Notes: generated from the sequence alone by a model not told the origin. Shown: positions 25,548 through 35,616, counted from the stretch's first letter. The stretch: 64,000 bases of DNA from JBDFMH01 sp047238125 (GCF_047238125.1 NZ_JBDFMH010000001.1:806001-870000); one strand, 5' to 3'. Numbers and translations: made by a program.

Positions 25548-27251
25548 ATGACCATCCAGGGCTGGACCCTGATCCTCGGCTTCGTCGCCATCCTGCTGCT
25601 GCTGACCAAGCCGGTCGGCCTGTGGCTGTTCGCGCTCTACGAAGGGCGGCGCACGCCGCTGCATGCGGTTCTCGGCCCGGTCGAGCGCGGCTTCTATGTC
25701 GCGGCCGGCATCGATCCCGCGCAGGAGCAGGGCTGGCGGCGCTACGCGCTGCACATGCTGCTGTTCAACATCGTGCTGATCGGCTTCACCTATGCCGTGC
25801 TGCGACTGCAGGGTGTGCTGCCCGGCAATCCGCAGGGGCTGCCCGGGTTGAGCCCGCATCTGGCGTTCAACACCGCGATCAGCTTCGGCACCAACACCAA
25901 CTGGCAGAGCTATGGCGGGGAATCGACGATGTCGAACCTCAGCCAGATGCTAGGGCTGGCGATCCACAACTTCCTGTCAGCCGCAACCGGCATCGCGCTG
26001 GCGTTCGCGCTCTTCCGTGGCTTCGCCCGGCGTGAGTTCAAGACGATCGGCAATTTCTGGGCGGATTGCACGCGGGTGACGCTGTATCTGCTCCTGCCGG
26101 CCTGCATCCTCTACGCGCTGTTCCTGATTGCGAGCGGCGTGCCGCAGACGTTGGCCGGTACGGTCGACGTCGCCACGCTGGAAGGCGCGAAGCAGACGCT
26201 GCTGCTGGGGCCGGTCGCCAGCCAGGAAGCGATCAAGATGCTCGGCACCAATGGTGGCGGCTTCTTCAACGCCAATTCGGCGCATCCGTTCGAAAACCCG
26301 ACCGGCCTGACCAACCTCGTCCAGATGCTGTCGATCTTCGTGATCGGCTTCGGGCTGACATGGTGCTTCGGCAATGCCGTCGGCAACACCCGCCAGGGTT
26401 GGGCGATCCTGGCCGCCATGATGATCTTGTTCCTCTGCGGCGTGGCGGTCAGTTACTGGCAGGAGGCGGCGGGAAATCCGGTGCTCCATGGCCTCGGCGT
26501 CGCCGGCGGCAACATGGAAGGCAAGGAAGTCCGCTTCGGCATCGCCGCCTCCGCCCTTTTCGCTACGGTAACGACGGCGGCTTCGTGCGGCGCGGTCAAC
26601 GCCATGCACGACAGCTTCACCGCGCTTGGCGGCATGATCCCGCTGTTTAATATGCAGCTGGGCGAAGTGGTGGTGGGCGGCGTCGGCGCCGGCATCTACG
26701 GCTTCCTGCTGTTCGCCATCCTCGCGGTATTCGTCGCCGGGCTAATGGTGGGGCGCACGCCCGAATATGTCGGCAAGAAGATCGAGGCGCGCGAAGTGAA
26801 GCTGGCGGTGCTGGCGATCGCGGTGCTGCCGTTGACGATCCTGTCGCTGGCGGCGCTAAGTTCGGTGGCGGGGCCGGGACTGGCCGGGCCGCTGAACAAG
26901 GGGCCGCACGGCTTTTCGGAAATCCTCTACGCCTTCACCAGTGCGGTCGCCAACAACGGCTCCGCTTTCGCCGGGCTCACCGCCAATACCGAATGGTATA
27001 ACGGGCTGCTTGGGATGGGCATGTGGATCGGCCGCTTCTTCGTGATCGTGCCGATGCTGGCAATCGCGGGCAGCCTGGCCGCCAAGAAATACACGCCCGA
27101 CAGCGCCGGATCCTTCCCGACCACGGGTGCGCTGTGGATCGGCCTGCTGGTGGGCATCGTGCTGATCCTGGGCGGCCTCACCTTCCTGCCGAGCCTCGCG
27201 CTTGGCCCCATCGCCGATCATCTCGCGATGATCAACGGCCAGACCTTCTGA
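25548..27251 (+). CDS. kdpA: K+-transporting ATPase subunit KdpA
   Basis: The potassium-binding channel-like subunit of the high-affinity Kdp pump, related to the Trk/Ktr superfamily. The 567-residue protein has about ten membrane helices and four filter-like loops, for example TAISFGTNTNWQSYGGE, LGTNGGGFFNANSAHP and TSAVANNGSAFAG. Length matches the family (~557-590). It opens MTIQGWTLILGF and is followed 14 bases later by kdpB. Confidence 0.97.
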   Translation: MTIQGWTLILGFVAILLLLTKPVGLWLFALYEGRRTPLHAVLGPVERGFYVAAGIDPAQEQGWRRYALHMLLFNIVLIGFTYAVLRLQGVLPGNPQGLPGLSPHLAFNTAISFGTNTNWQSYGGESTMSNLSQMLGLAIHNFLSAATGIALAFALFRGFARREFKTIGNFWADCTRVTLYLLLPACILYALFLIASGVPQTLAGTVDVATLEGAKQTLLLGPVASQEAIKMLGTNGGGFFNANSAHPFENPTGLTNLVQMLSIFVIGFGLTWCFGNAVGNTRQGWAILAAMMILFLCGVAVSYWQEAAGNPVLHGLGVAGGNMEGKEVRFGIAASALFATVTTAASCGAVNAMHDSFTALGGMIPLFNMQLGEVVVGGVGAGIYGFLLFAILAVFVAGLMVGRTPEYVGKKIEAREVKLAVLAIAVLPLTILSLAALSSVAGPGLAGPLNKGPHGFSEILYAFTSAVANNGSAFAGLTANTEWYNGLLGMGMWIGRFFVIVPMLAIAGSLAAKKYTPDSAGSFPTTGALWIGLLVGIVLILGGLTFLPSLALGPIADHLAMINGQTF

Positions 27252-27265
27252 CGGGATCGCAGATC

Positions 27266-29302
27266 ATGACCCGCACCGAGAAGAGCTCGCTCTTCACATC
27301 CGACCTGGTGATCGCCGCGATCGGCGACGCCTTCCGCAAGCTCGACCCGCGGCAGCTGGCCCGCAATCCGGTGATGTTCACCACCGCCGCGGTGGCGGTG
27401 CTGCTCACCATCCTGCTCGTCGTCGGGCAGGATGGGCTGACGACCGGCTTCAAGCTGCAACTGGTCGTCTGGTTGTGGCTGACCGTGCTGTTCGGCACCT
27501 TTGCCGAGGCCATCGCGGAAGGCCGCGGCAAGGCGCAAGCCGCGTCACTGCGCGACACCAAGGCCGATCTGCGCGCCAAGCTGCTGACCGGCGTCGGCGA
27601 TATCTGGGAACTGGTGCCCGCCACCCGCCTGTCGGTGGGCGACGAGGTGCTGGTCGAGACGGGTGATCTGATCCCGTCCGATGGCGAGGTCGTCTCGGGG
27701 GTGGCATCGGTGAACGAAGCCGCGATCACCGGCGAGAGCGCGCCCGTGATCCGGGAGGCAGGCGGGGACCGTTCGGCGGTGACGGCGGGCACGCGCGTGA
27801 TTTCGGATTCGATCCGGGTGCGTGTGACGGTGGAGCCCGGGCAGGGCTTTCTCGACCGGATGATCGCGCTGGTGGAAGGTGCCGAGCGGCAGAAGACGCC
27901 GAATGAGATCGCGCTGACGCTGCTGCTGGTGGGGCTGACGATCATCTTCCTGATCGCGGTCGGCACGGTGCCCGGCTTCGCCAGCTATGCGGGCGGCAGC
28001 GTGCCCGTCGCCATTCTGGCCGCGCTGTTGATCACGCTGATCCCGACCACGATCGCCGCCCTGCTGTCCGCGATCGGGATCGCGGGGATGGACCGGCTGG
28101 TGCGCTTCAACGTGCTCGCCAAATCGGGCCGCGCGGTGGAGGCGGCGGGTGACATCGACGTACTGCTGCTGGACAAGACCGGCACGATCACGATCGGCGA
28201 TCGTCAGGCATCCGAGTTCCGCGCGGTCGGCGGCACGAGTGCCGATGCACTGGCCGAGGCCGCTTTGCTCGCCAGCCTGGCCGACGAGACCCCTGAGGGC
28301 CGATCGATCGTGGTGCTGGCGCGCGACCGCTTCCAGGTGCGCACTACGACATTGCCCGAAGACGCGGAAGTGATCGGCTTCACCGCGCAGACCCGCATCT
28401 CTGGTGTCAAGATCGGCGGCCGTACGATCCAGAAGGGCGCGGTCAACTCGATCCTGAAGGCGAACCCCGGGGCAGGCGAGACCGCGGCGGCGACCGAGCT
28501 GCGCCGCATCACCGACGAGATCGCGCGCGCCGGCGGCACCCCGCTGGCGGTGGCCGAGGACGGCCGGCTGCTGGGCGCGATCTTCCTGAAGGATGTGGTG
28601 AAGGCCGGCATTCGCGAGCGGTTCGGCGAACTGCGCACGATGGGGATCCGCACGGTGATGATCACCGGCGACAATCCGCTGACCGCCGCCGCCATCGCGG
28701 CCGAGGCCGGGGTCGACGACTTCCTCGCGCAAGCCACCCCCGAGGACAAGCTGGCGCTGATCCGGCGCGAACAGCAGGATGGCCGGCTGGTCGCGATGTG
28801 CGGGGATGGCACCAACGATGCGCCCGCACTGGCCCAGGCCGATGTCGGCGTGGCGATGAACACCGGCACGCAGGCTGCGCGCGAGGCCGGCAACATGGTC
28901 GATCTCGACAGCGATCCGACCAAGCTGATCGAGGTCGTCGGGCTCGGCAAGCAGCTGCTGATGACCCGCGGCGCGCTGACCACCTTCTCGGTCGCCAACG
29001 ATGTCGCCAAATATTTCGCGATCATCCCGGCGATGTTCGTCGCGCTCTATCCGGGGCTGGGCGTGCTGAACGTGATGGGGCTGGCCAGCCCGGAAAGCGC
29101 GATCCTTTCGGCGATCATCTTCAACGCGCTGATCATCCCGCTGCTGGTGCCGCTGGCGCTGAAGGGTGTCGCGTACAAGCCGATGGCGGCGGGGCCGCTG
29201 CTGGCGCGCAATCTGGCCGTCTACGGACTGGGCGGCCTCGTCGCGCCGTTCGTGGGGATCAAGATCATCGACCTGGCCGTCAGCGGCCTGGGTCTCGCCT
29301 GA
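27266..29302 (+). CDS. kdpB: K+-transporting P-type ATPase subunit KdpB
   Basis: The ATP-hydrolysing subunit. The 678-residue protein has the P-type hallmarks: AITGESAPV (actuator), the phosphorylated aspartate in DKTGTITIGDRQ near residue 303, MITGDNPLTAAAIA, and the hinge GDGTNDAPALAQADVGVAMN. ATG 27266 is the KdpB-like start (MTRTEKSSLF); the reading frame continues upstream into kdpA without homology. Confidence 0.97.
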   Translation: MTRTEKSSLFTSDLVIAAIGDAFRKLDPRQLARNPVMFTTAAVAVLLTILLVVGQDGLTTGFKLQLVVWLWLTVLFGTFAEAIAEGRGKAQAASLRDTKADLRAKLLTGVGDIWELVPATRLSVGDEVLVETGDLIPSDGEVVSGVASVNEAAITGESAPVIREAGGDRSAVTAGTRVISDSIRVRVTVEPGQGFLDRMIALVEGAERQKTPNEIALTLLLVGLTIIFLIAVGTVPGFASYAGGSVPVAILAALLITLIPTTIAALLSAIGIAGMDRLVRFNVLAKSGRAVEAAGDIDVLLLDKTGTITIGDRQASEFRAVGGTSADALAEAALLASLADETPEGRSIVVLARDRFQVRTTTLPEDAEVIGFTAQTRISGVKIGGRTIQKGAVNSILKANPGAGETAAATELRRITDEIARAGGTPLAVAEDGRLLGAIFLKDVVKAGIRERFGELRTMGIRTVMITGDNPLTAAAIAAEAGVDDFLAQATPEDKLALIRREQQDGRLVAMCGDGTNDAPALAQADVGVAMNTGTQAAREAGNMVDLDSDPTKLIEVVGLGKQLLMTRGALTTFSVANDVAKYFAIIPAMFVALYPGLGVLNVMGLASPESAILSAIIFNALIIPLLVPLALKGVAYKPMAAGPLLARNLAVYGLGGLVAPFVGIKIIDLAVSGLGLA

Positions 29303-29312
29303 GGACATCGAC

Positions 29313-29894
29313 ATGGGCAAGGACATCACCAGCGCGCTGCGGCCCGCTTTCATCTTCACGATCCTGTTCGCGCTGCTGCTGGGGATCGGCTATCCTCTGG
29401 CGATGACGGGGATCGGCCAGACACTGTTTCCGGCACAGGCGAACGGCAGCCTGGTGCGCGAGGGCGGCCGGGTGATCGGCTCCACGGTGGTGGGGCAGGC
29501 TTTCGTATCCGATCGCTATTTCCGCACCCGTCCGTCGGCTGCCGGCAAAGGCTATGATGGGCTCGCCTCGTCGGGCTCCAACCTGGGGCCGACCAGCGCG
29601 GTGCTGGTCGATCGCGCGCGCGCCGATGTCGCCGCGCAGCGTGCCGGGGGCCTCGCCGGACCGATGCCAGCCGATCTTGTCACCACGTCTGGTTCGGGCC
29701 TCGATCCGGACCTTTCCCCCGATGCAGCGCAGGCTCAGGTTGAGCGCGTCGCAGCCGCGCGTGGCGTGCCGGTCGATCGCGTCCGCGCACTTGTCGAGCG
29801 TCAGGTCGATGCGCCGCTGCTCGGTATCATCGGCGAACCGCGGGTCAACGTGTTCGCTCTGAACCGCGCGCTTGACGCCATGGCACCGCGTTGA
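29313..29894 (+). CDS. kdpC: K+-transporting ATPase subunit KdpC
   Basis: A single-pass subunit with a periplasmic domain, needed for assembly and activity of the pump. The 193-residue product has one N-terminal helix (RPAFIFTILFALLLGIGYPLAMTG) and the conserved FRTRPSA, SSGSNLGPTS, SGSGLDPDLSPDAAQAQVERVAAARG and FALNRALD segments. Starts at ATG 29313 and overlaps the TTG start of kdpD by four bases (TTGA). Confidence 0.96.
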   Translation: MGKDITSALRPAFIFTILFALLLGIGYPLAMTGIGQTLFPAQANGSLVREGGRVIGSTVVGQAFVSDRYFRTRPSAAGKGYDGLASSGSNLGPTSAVLVDRARADVAAQRAGGLAGPMPADLVTTSGSGLDPDLSPDAAQAQVERVAAARGVPVDRVRALVERQVDAPLLGIIGEPRVNVFALNRALDAMAPR

Positions 29895-32566
29895 ACGCAG
29901 CGCCGGCGCGCCCGTCTCCGGAAGCCCTGTTGCGGCAGGCCGCGCAAGAAGGGCGTGGCCGGCTGAAGATCTTCCTTGGCGCGGCGCCCGGCGTGGGCAA
30001 GACCTATGAGATGCTGTCCGACGGCGCCAGCCGGCGTCGCGACGGTGTCGACGTCGTGATTGGTGTGGTCGAAACGCATGGCCGGTTCGAGACCGAGGCA
30101 CTGGTACGCGGCCATGAAGTGATCCCGCGCCGTCCGGTCCGCTACGAGGGACGGACGTTGGAAGAAATGGATGTCGATGCCGTCATCGCCCGGCATCCGC
30201 GCCTCGTGCTGGTCGACGAGCTGGCCCACACCAACGCACCGGGCAGCCGCCATCCCAAGCGATACCAGGATGTCGAGGAACTGCTGGCGGCCGGCATCGA
30301 TGTCTATTCGACGATCAACATCCAGCATGTCGAAAGCCTCAACGATGTGGTGGCCTCGTTCACCCGCGTCCGCGTGCGCGAGACCGTGCCGGACAGTATA
30401 CTCGAGGCGGCTGAGATCGAGGTCGTCGATATTCCGCCCGACGAGCTGATCGACCGGCTGAAGGCTGGCAAAGTCTATCTGCCGCAGGAAGCGACGCGCG
30501 CGCTGTCGCATTTCTTTTCCAAGTCGAACCTGTCGGCATTGCGCGAACTGGCGTTGCGCCGCGCGGCCCAGGCCGTCGATGCGCAGATGCTGGATCATGT
30601 CCGTGCGCTGGGCGTCGGCGGTACCTGGGCCGGGGGCGAGCGGATCGTGGTCGCGGTCAGCGAATTGCCCGGGGCCGACAGCCTGATCCGCGCCACCAAG
30701 CGGATCGCCGACGCCCAGCGCGCGCCGTGGACGGCCGTCTATATCGAAACCGCGCGGGCCCAGACGCTTTCCGCCGCCGATCAGCGCCGCATCGCCGAGA
30801 CGCTGGATCTGGCGGCCCAACTCGGCGGCGCAGTCGCTTCGGTCCCGGCCACCTCGGTGCTCACTGGCCTGAAGACGTTCGCGGCCGAGGCGCGTGCGAC
30901 TCAGCTGGTGGTCGGCAAATCCTCGCGCTCGCGATGGTTCGAGCTGCGGCACGGCTCGGTCGTCGATCGGCTGGTTCGCGAGACGCCGGGGATTGCGGTT
31001 CACGTCATGCCCATGCCGCAGCCTGTCGGCGGCCGCGTCTCGGGTCCGCTCTGGTCACAGCTGGCCGGCGATTGGGGGCGGCCGGCCGGCTATGGCTGGA
31101 GCGCGGCGATGGTGGCGGGTGTTACCGCGGCGGGCAGCGCACTGTTCCACATCCTCGATCTCGGCAATGTCGCCCTGCTGTACCTGCTGCCGGTCATGGT
31201 CGCTGCCAGCCTGTTCGGGCTTCGCACGGGGCTTTTCGCCGGCATCGCATCAAGCCTGGCCTACAACTTCTTCTTCCTGCCGCCGACCGGCACGCTGACG
31301 ATCGCAAACCCTGAGAATATCGTGTCGGTGCTGGTATTGCTGGGGGTGGCGATCGCGACCAGCCAGCTGACCGCGCGGGTGCGTGCGCAGGCCGATCTGG
31401 CCGCGGCAAGCGCACGCACCAATGCCGCGCTGGCCGGTTTCCTGCGCGCGCTGACACCGCTCAACGATCCGGTCGCACTGGCGCGGGCGATCTGCGACGA
31501 AGTCGGCCGGCTGTTCGGCCTGCAGACGGTGATCCTCGTGGCGGATGGCGGCAGCCTGGTCGTGCAGGCGGCCAATGCAATCGATTACCGGCTGGACACG
31601 ATCGAGATGGCGGCAGCCCAGTGGGCCTTCGATACGGCAACCCCGGCCGGGCGGGGATCTGGGACGCTGACTGCATCGGACTGGCTGTTCCAGCCGCTGC
31701 GGGCGGGCGAACGCACGGTGGCGGTACTTGGCCTATCGCGTGCGAGCGGGGGGGATCCGATCCGGCCGGACCAGCTGCAGCTGCTGAAGGGGCTGATCGA
31801 TCAGTCCGCGCTCGTGCTCGAACGGCTGCGCCTGGAGATGGAAATGCGCGACGTCGATGCCGTGCGCGAGCGGGACCGGCTGCGCGCTGCTCTGCTGTCT
31901 TCCGTCAGCCATGATCTGCGGACGCCGCTGACATCGGTGATGGCGGCCGCCGCGGCGTTGCGGGGCGGGGCGACCCCGGATCTGATCGATACGATCGAGA
32001 GCGAGGCCGGCCGTCTCAACCGGTTCGTGGGCAATCTGCTCGACATGGCTCGGGTGGAGGCGGGTGCGCTACGCCTGAAGCTCGAACCCGTCGACCTGAC
32101 CGATGCCGTGGCGGGCGCGGCTCACGACACGCGGAGCGCTTTGGCGGGCCATCCCGTGCAGCTGGACGTACCGCCCGACCTGCCGCTGGTGCGCGTCGAT
32201 CCGCAGCTGCTGCATCACATCCTGATCAATTTGTTCGACAATGCCGGCCGCTATGCGGATGCGGGCACGCCTATCATCATCCGGGGTCGACATCGCCACG
32301 CTGTGCTCACCCTGCAGATCATCGATCAGGGGCCCGGTCTGCCGCAGGGGCAAGAGCGTGACGTGTTCGATACTTTCCACAGGTTGGAAGGATCGGACCG
32401 CGCGGCCGGCGGCACAGGGCTCGGGCTTGCCATCGTCAAGGCTTTTGCTGAAGCCATGGGGATGACGGTCGAGGCAGGCAATCGTGAGGGCGGCGGCGGG
32501 GCGGCATTCAGCCTGCAATTCCCTTCCGGCCTTCTCGTGCGCGATACCGGCGAGGATGTGGCATGA
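29891..32566 (+). CDS. kdpD: Potassium-responsive sensor histidine kinase KdpD
   Basis: Membrane sensor kinase that phosphorylates KdpE when K+ is limiting. The 891 residues contain, in order, the KdpD N-terminal domain with a Walker A motif (GAAPGVGKT, ~34-42), a Usp-like domain (~250-365), four close-packed membrane helices (~405-505), a GAF-like domain, the HisKA phosphoacceptor in SVSHDLRTPLTS and a HATPase with NLFDNAGRYA and GTGLGLAIVKAF. The TTG start at 29891 overlaps the kdpC stop and the end overlaps the kdpE start by ATGA. Confidence 0.96.
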   Translation: MNAAPARPSPEALLRQAAQEGRGRLKIFLGAAPGVGKTYEMLSDGASRRRDGVDVVIGVVETHGRFETEALVRGHEVIPRRPVRYEGRTLEEMDVDAVIARHPRLVLVDELAHTNAPGSRHPKRYQDVEELLAAGIDVYSTINIQHVESLNDVVASFTRVRVRETVPDSILEAAEIEVVDIPPDELIDRLKAGKVYLPQEATRALSHFFSKSNLSALRELALRRAAQAVDAQMLDHVRALGVGGTWAGGERIVVAVSELPGADSLIRATKRIADAQRAPWTAVYIETARAQTLSAADQRRIAETLDLAAQLGGAVASVPATSVLTGLKTFAAEARATQLVVGKSSRSRWFELRHGSVVDRLVRETPGIAVHVMPMPQPVGGRVSGPLWSQLAGDWGRPAGYGWSAAMVAGVTAAGSALFHILDLGNVALLYLLPVMVAASLFGLRTGLFAGIASSLAYNFFFLPPTGTLTIANPENIVSVLVLLGVAIATSQLTARVRAQADLAAASARTNAALAGFLRALTPLNDPVALARAICDEVGRLFGLQTVILVADGGSLVVQAANAIDYRLDTIEMAAAQWAFDTATPAGRGSGTLTASDWLFQPLRAGERTVAVLGLSRASGGDPIRPDQLQLLKGLIDQSALVLERLRLEMEMRDVDAVRERDRLRAALLSSVSHDLRTPLTSVMAAAAALRGGATPDLIDTIESEAGRLNRFVGNLLDMARVEAGALRLKLEPVDLTDAVAGAAHDTRSALAGHPVQLDVPPDLPLVRVDPQLLHHILINLFDNAGRYADAGTPIIIRGRHRHAVLTLQIIDQGPGLPQGQERDVFDTFHRLEGSDRAAGGTGLGLAIVKAFAEAMGMTVEAGNREGGGGAAFSLQFPSGLLVRDTGEDVA

Positions 32567-33252
32567 GCGGGCCGCTGGTACTGATCGTCGATGACGAGCA
32601 GCCGATCCGACGGCTGCTGCGCAATACGCTTGAGCGTGCCCGATACGAGGTCGCCGAGGCGGCCGATGCCGCATCCGCACTGGCAGCCGCGCGGGGCTCG
32701 CCGCCGGCCGCGATCCTGCTCGATCTCGGGCTCCCGGATCGCGACGGGCTCGAGCTGGTCACGCTGCTGAAAGGGCAGGGCGATCCCGTCATCATCATGG
32801 TGTCCGCACGCGAGGCGACCGACCAGAAGGTGGCCGCGCTCGATCTTGGCGCGGACGACTACATCACCAAGCCGTTCGATTCGGAGGAGCTGCTGGCGCG
32901 CCTGCGCGCCGCGCTACGTCATCATGGTGCCGTGATCCGCGTGCCAGCCACGCTGCGCGCGGGTGAGGCCATGATCGATCTGGAACGACGCCTGGTGCGC
33001 CGCGCCGACGGAGTGGAGAGCCATTTGACGCGCAAGGAGCATGACGTGCTGGCGGCGCTCGCCCAGCATCCCGGCCGTGTCGTCACGCATCAGCGGATCA
33101 TGGCCGCCGCCTGGCCGCGCGAGCATGACCATCGCATCGAATATCTGCGGATCGTGATCCGCAACCTGCGCCAGAAGCTGGAAGGCGCCAACGCGGTAGG
33201 ATCGGTGATCGCGAACGAACTCGGCGTCGGATACCGGCTGCTGGCCGACTGA
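32563..33252 (+). CDS. kdpE: Kdp operon response regulator KdpE
   Basis: An OmpR/PhoB-type transcription activator for the kdp operon. The 229 residues comprise a receiver domain (acidic pocket VDDEQP, phosphoacceptor Asp in LLDLGLPDRDG, Lys in DDYITKPF) and a winged-helix domain ending RQKLEGANAVGSVIANELGVGYRL. It is the last gene of the operon; a 7 bp hairpin follows the stop after seven bases. Confidence 0.96.
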   Translation: MSGPLVLIVDDEQPIRRLLRNTLERARYEVAEAADAASALAAARGSPPAAILLDLGLPDRDGLELVTLLKGQGDPVIIMVSAREATDQKVAALDLGADDYITKPFDSEELLARLRAALRHHGAVIRVPATLRAGEAMIDLERRLVRRADGVESHLTRKEHDVLAALAQHPGRVVTHQRIMAAAWPREHDHRIEYLRIVIRNLRQKLEGANAVGSVIANELGVGYRLLAD

Positions 33253-33259
33253 GGACCGC

Positions 33260-33281
33260 ATGAGCCCATCGCGAGGCTCAT
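33260..33281 (+). terminator. Hairpin after kdpE
   Basis: A perfect 7 bp stem (ATGAGCC / GGCTCAT) with an 8-base loop, starting eight bases beyond the kdpE stop and 45 bases before the convergent tRNA gene. It is probably the kdp operon terminator, although no T-run follows. Confidence 0.5.
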
Positions 33282-33325
33282 GGATGGCTGCCGAGGTCTC
33301 GTATCGGCGAATGCTTGGAATCGCG

Positions 33326-33401
33326 TGGTGACCCCTACGGGACTCGAACCCGTGTTTTCGCCGTGAGAGGGCGACGTCCTAGACCGCTAGACGAAGGGGC
33401 C
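33326..33401 (-). tRNA. tRNA-Glu (anticodon CTC)
   Basis: Read on the minus strand this is a complete 76-base cloverleaf: acceptor GGCCCCT pairs with AGGGGTC (one G-T), the anticodon stem TCGCC/GGCGA closes the loop CTCTCAC with anticodon CTC, the T-arm contains GGTTCGAGTCC, and the CCA end is encoded. It reads GAG codons. The 3' end of the kdp operon converges on it, and an exported-protein gene lies 18 bases upstream. Confidence 0.97.
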
Positions 33402-33419
33402 GTTCGCGGAGCGGCGTCC

Positions 33420-34199
33420 TTATGGAGCGGGCCGGTTCGAGTCAAGCGGGAGGCGGTATCGGCGATCAGCGATGCTGTAGGCGATGGCGGGTTCGGTTTG
33501 TATCGTACTGCCGGCACGTGACACCGTCAGCACCGCGCCGGGGCGGGCCGGATCGCGGCTGGCGTCGATGCGGTAGCCGAAGCCGCGGTTGGCGAAGCTG
33601 TAGATGTCGTGGCGGCCGGCGTGCTGCAAAGTGCCGCCGGTGAGGCGGATGGCAGGACCGGTGATCGAAACCGCATCGTGGGGATAGGCCTCATAGCGCA
33701 GCCCGCCCCGGGTGTCGGCGATCACCAGGACGGTGCGGCGCGGCGTGATCAGCAGCAGCCGCGCGCCGGGATCGAAGCGGCAGCGCATTCGACCGGACGG
33801 CTGATCGATCGAGGTGAAGCTCGGCAGCGCCGGTGTCGGCGCCGGATACATACCCGGGTTGACGGCATGGAGCGCGCCCGCGTCGCGACCCGATCCCGCC
33901 TTCAGGGGGAAATAGATCTGGCCGGCGCCCGGATCGCCGGGGCCGACCCGGAATGCGGCGCTCGCCACCTTGAACCCGGGCTTCGCAAGGCGGCGGATGA
34001 TCGCGTCACCACTGCGGCTTGGGTGCCCGATCAGCGCGATCTCCTGCCGATCGACGCCGTCGCAGACGAACCAGAGCGATCGCCAGCGATCACCGCGACG
34101 CTCGAAGCTGAGCGCACCATTGGTGAGGGGATCGGCCGAGATCGCCAGCTGCGGCAGCAGCATGAAAGCGATGGCGAGAACGAAACGCGGGCGGGGCAT
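33420..34199 (-). CDS. Secreted protein of unknown function
   Basis: A 259-residue protein with a clear signal peptide (PRPRFVLAIAFMLLPQLAISA, cleavage before DPLTNG). The mature part looks beta-rich, with several Tyr/Phe and Pro segments (QIYFPLKAGSG, YPAPTPALPSF), one Cys pair candidate (FVCDG and MRCRF) and no motif I recognise. It lies 43 bases downstream of the DAHP synthase gene on the same strand and may be co-transcribed with it, ending 18 bases before the tRNA. I cannot assign a function. Confidence 0.7.
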   Translation of the reverse strand: MPRPRFVLAIAFMLLPQLAISADPLTNGALSFERRGDRWRSLWFVCDGVDRQEIALIGHPSRSGDAIIRRLAKPGFKVASAAFRVGPGDPGAGQIYFPLKAGSGRDAGALHAVNPGMYPAPTPALPSFTSIDQPSGRMRCRFDPGARLLLITPRRTVLVIADTRGGLRYEAYPHDAVSITGPAIRLTGGTLQHAGRHDIYSFANRGFGYRIDASRDPARPGAVLTVSRAGSTIQTEPAIAYSIADRRYRLPLDSNRPAP

Positions 34200-34242
34200 G
34201 CGGGATCAACCCGCGCGCCGCCGACCGGCTCCCTGGGCGACG

Positions 34243-35616
34243 TCAGGCAGCGGCCTTGTCGCGGTCGCGCATCTCGGCGTTCAGCATCTCGGCCAGCAGG
34301 AAGGCGAGTTCGATCGACTGGCCCGCATTCAGGCGTGGATCGCAATGGGTGTGGTAACGATCCGCCAGGCTCTGTTCGGTCACGTCGATCGCGCCGCCGG
34401 TGCATTCGGTGACATTCTGGCCTGTCATCTCGGCATGGATGCCGCCGCCGTGCGTGCCTTCGGCACGGTGGACGGCAAAGAAGCCGCGGACCTCAGCCAG
34501 GATGCGATCGAACGGCCGCGTCTTGTAGCCATTGGCGGCTTTCACGACATTGCCGTGCATCGGATCGCACGACCACACGACCGGCCGCCCCTCGCGCTTC
34601 ACTGCGCGGACGAGCGCGGGAAGATGCTTTTCGATCTTGTCGTGCCCGTAACGCGTGATCAGCGTGATCCGACCGGGCACGCGGCCCGGATCTAGCGTGT
34701 CGAGCATCCTGAGCAGCGAGTCCGGCTCCAGGCTCGGACCGCATTTCAACCCGACCGGGTTACCGACGCCGCGCAGATATTCAACATGCGCCGACCCTTC
34801 GAAGCGAGTGCGATCGCCGATCCAGAGGAAATGGGCCGACGTGTCGTACCACTGGCCGGTGAGCGAATCCTGACGGGTCAGCGCCTGCTCGTAGGGCAGC
34901 AGCAGCGCCTCGTGGCTGGTGTAGAATTGCGTGCTGTTCAATTGCGGCACGGTTTCGGGATTGATCCCGCACGCTGCCATGAAGTCGAGCGCCTCGCCGA
35001 TCCGATCGGCGACCGCCTGATATTGCTGCGCCCATGGGCTGCGGCCCATGAAATCGAGCGTCCAGGCATGCACCTGATGCAGGTTGGCATAGCCGCCCTG
35101 GCTGAAGGCGCGCAGCAGGTTGAGCGTCGCGGCGGCCTGCGAATAGGCGCGGATCATGCGCTGCGGATCAGGCGCGCGCGCGTTCCCCTCGAACGCAATG
35201 TCGTTGACGATATCGCCGCGATAGCTCGGCAACTCGACATCGCCGATTTGCTCGGTGCCGGCAGAGCGGGGCTTGGCGAACTGGCCCGCCATCCGCCCAA
35301 GCTTCACCACCGGCAGCTTGGAGGAGAAGGTGAGGATCACCGCCATCTGCAGGATCACGCGGAACGTGTCGCGGATCGTGTTCGGATGGAATTCGGCGAA
35401 GCTCTCGGCGCAATCACCGCCCTGCAGCAGGAACGCCTTACCTGCCGCCACCTGCGCGAGATCGGCAGTCAGCGTGCGAGCTTCGCCGGCGAAGACGAGC
35501 GGTGGATAGCTGGCGAGCTGCGCCTCTGCCGCCTGAAGCGCGGCCGGATCGGGATAATCGGGAAGCTGCCGGGCTTCATGCGCCTGCCAGCTCGTCGGGG
35601 TCCAATTGCTCGCCAT
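34243..35616 (-). CDS. aroG: Class II 3-deoxy-7-phosphoheptulonate (DAHP) synthase
   Basis: The first enzyme of the shikimate pathway, joining phosphoenolpyruvate and erythrose 4-phosphate. The 457 residues are the plant-like class II form: LPDYPDPAALQAAEAQL near the start, QGGDCAESF, KLGRMAGQFAKPRS, VGLKCGPS, ITRYGHDKIEKHLP and VVWSCDPMHGN. The start is ATG 35616 (MASNWTPTSW), which has AAGGACGAG just upstream. An in-frame extension to 35667 lacks homology and would cover that ribosome-binding site. Confidence 0.93.
   Translation of the reverse strand: MASNWTPTSWQAHEARQLPDYPDPAALQAAEAQLASYPPLVFAGEARTLTADLAQVAAGKAFLLQGGDCAESFAEFHPNTIRDTFRVILQMAVILTFSSKLPVVKLGRMAGQFAKPRSAGTEQIGDVELPSYRGDIVNDIAFEGNARAPDPQRMIRAYSQAAATLNLLRAFSQGGYANLHQVHAWTLDFMGRSPWAQQYQAVADRIGEALDFMAACGINPETVPQLNSTQFYTSHEALLLPYEQALTRQDSLTGQWYDTSAHFLWIGDRTRFEGSAHVEYLRGVGNPVGLKCGPSLEPDSLLRMLDTLDPGRVPGRITLITRYGHDKIEKHLPALVRAVKREGRPVVWSCDPMHGNVVKAANGYKTRPFDRILAEVRGFFAVHRAEGTHGGGIHAEMTGQNVTECTGGAIDVTEQSLADRYHTHCDPRLNAGQSIELAFLLAEMLNAEMRDRDKAAA

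Noticed and set aside
27545..29359. A 604-codon minus-strand ORF opposite kdpB
   Set aside because: It is an antisense shadow; kdpB has all P-type ATPase motifs and lies in the kdp operon.
33315..33521. A small ORF (PYGTRTRVFAVRG) near 33.3 kb
   Set aside because: It reads through the tRNA-Glu gene in antisense; the sequence is a well-known false ORF pattern over tRNA genes.
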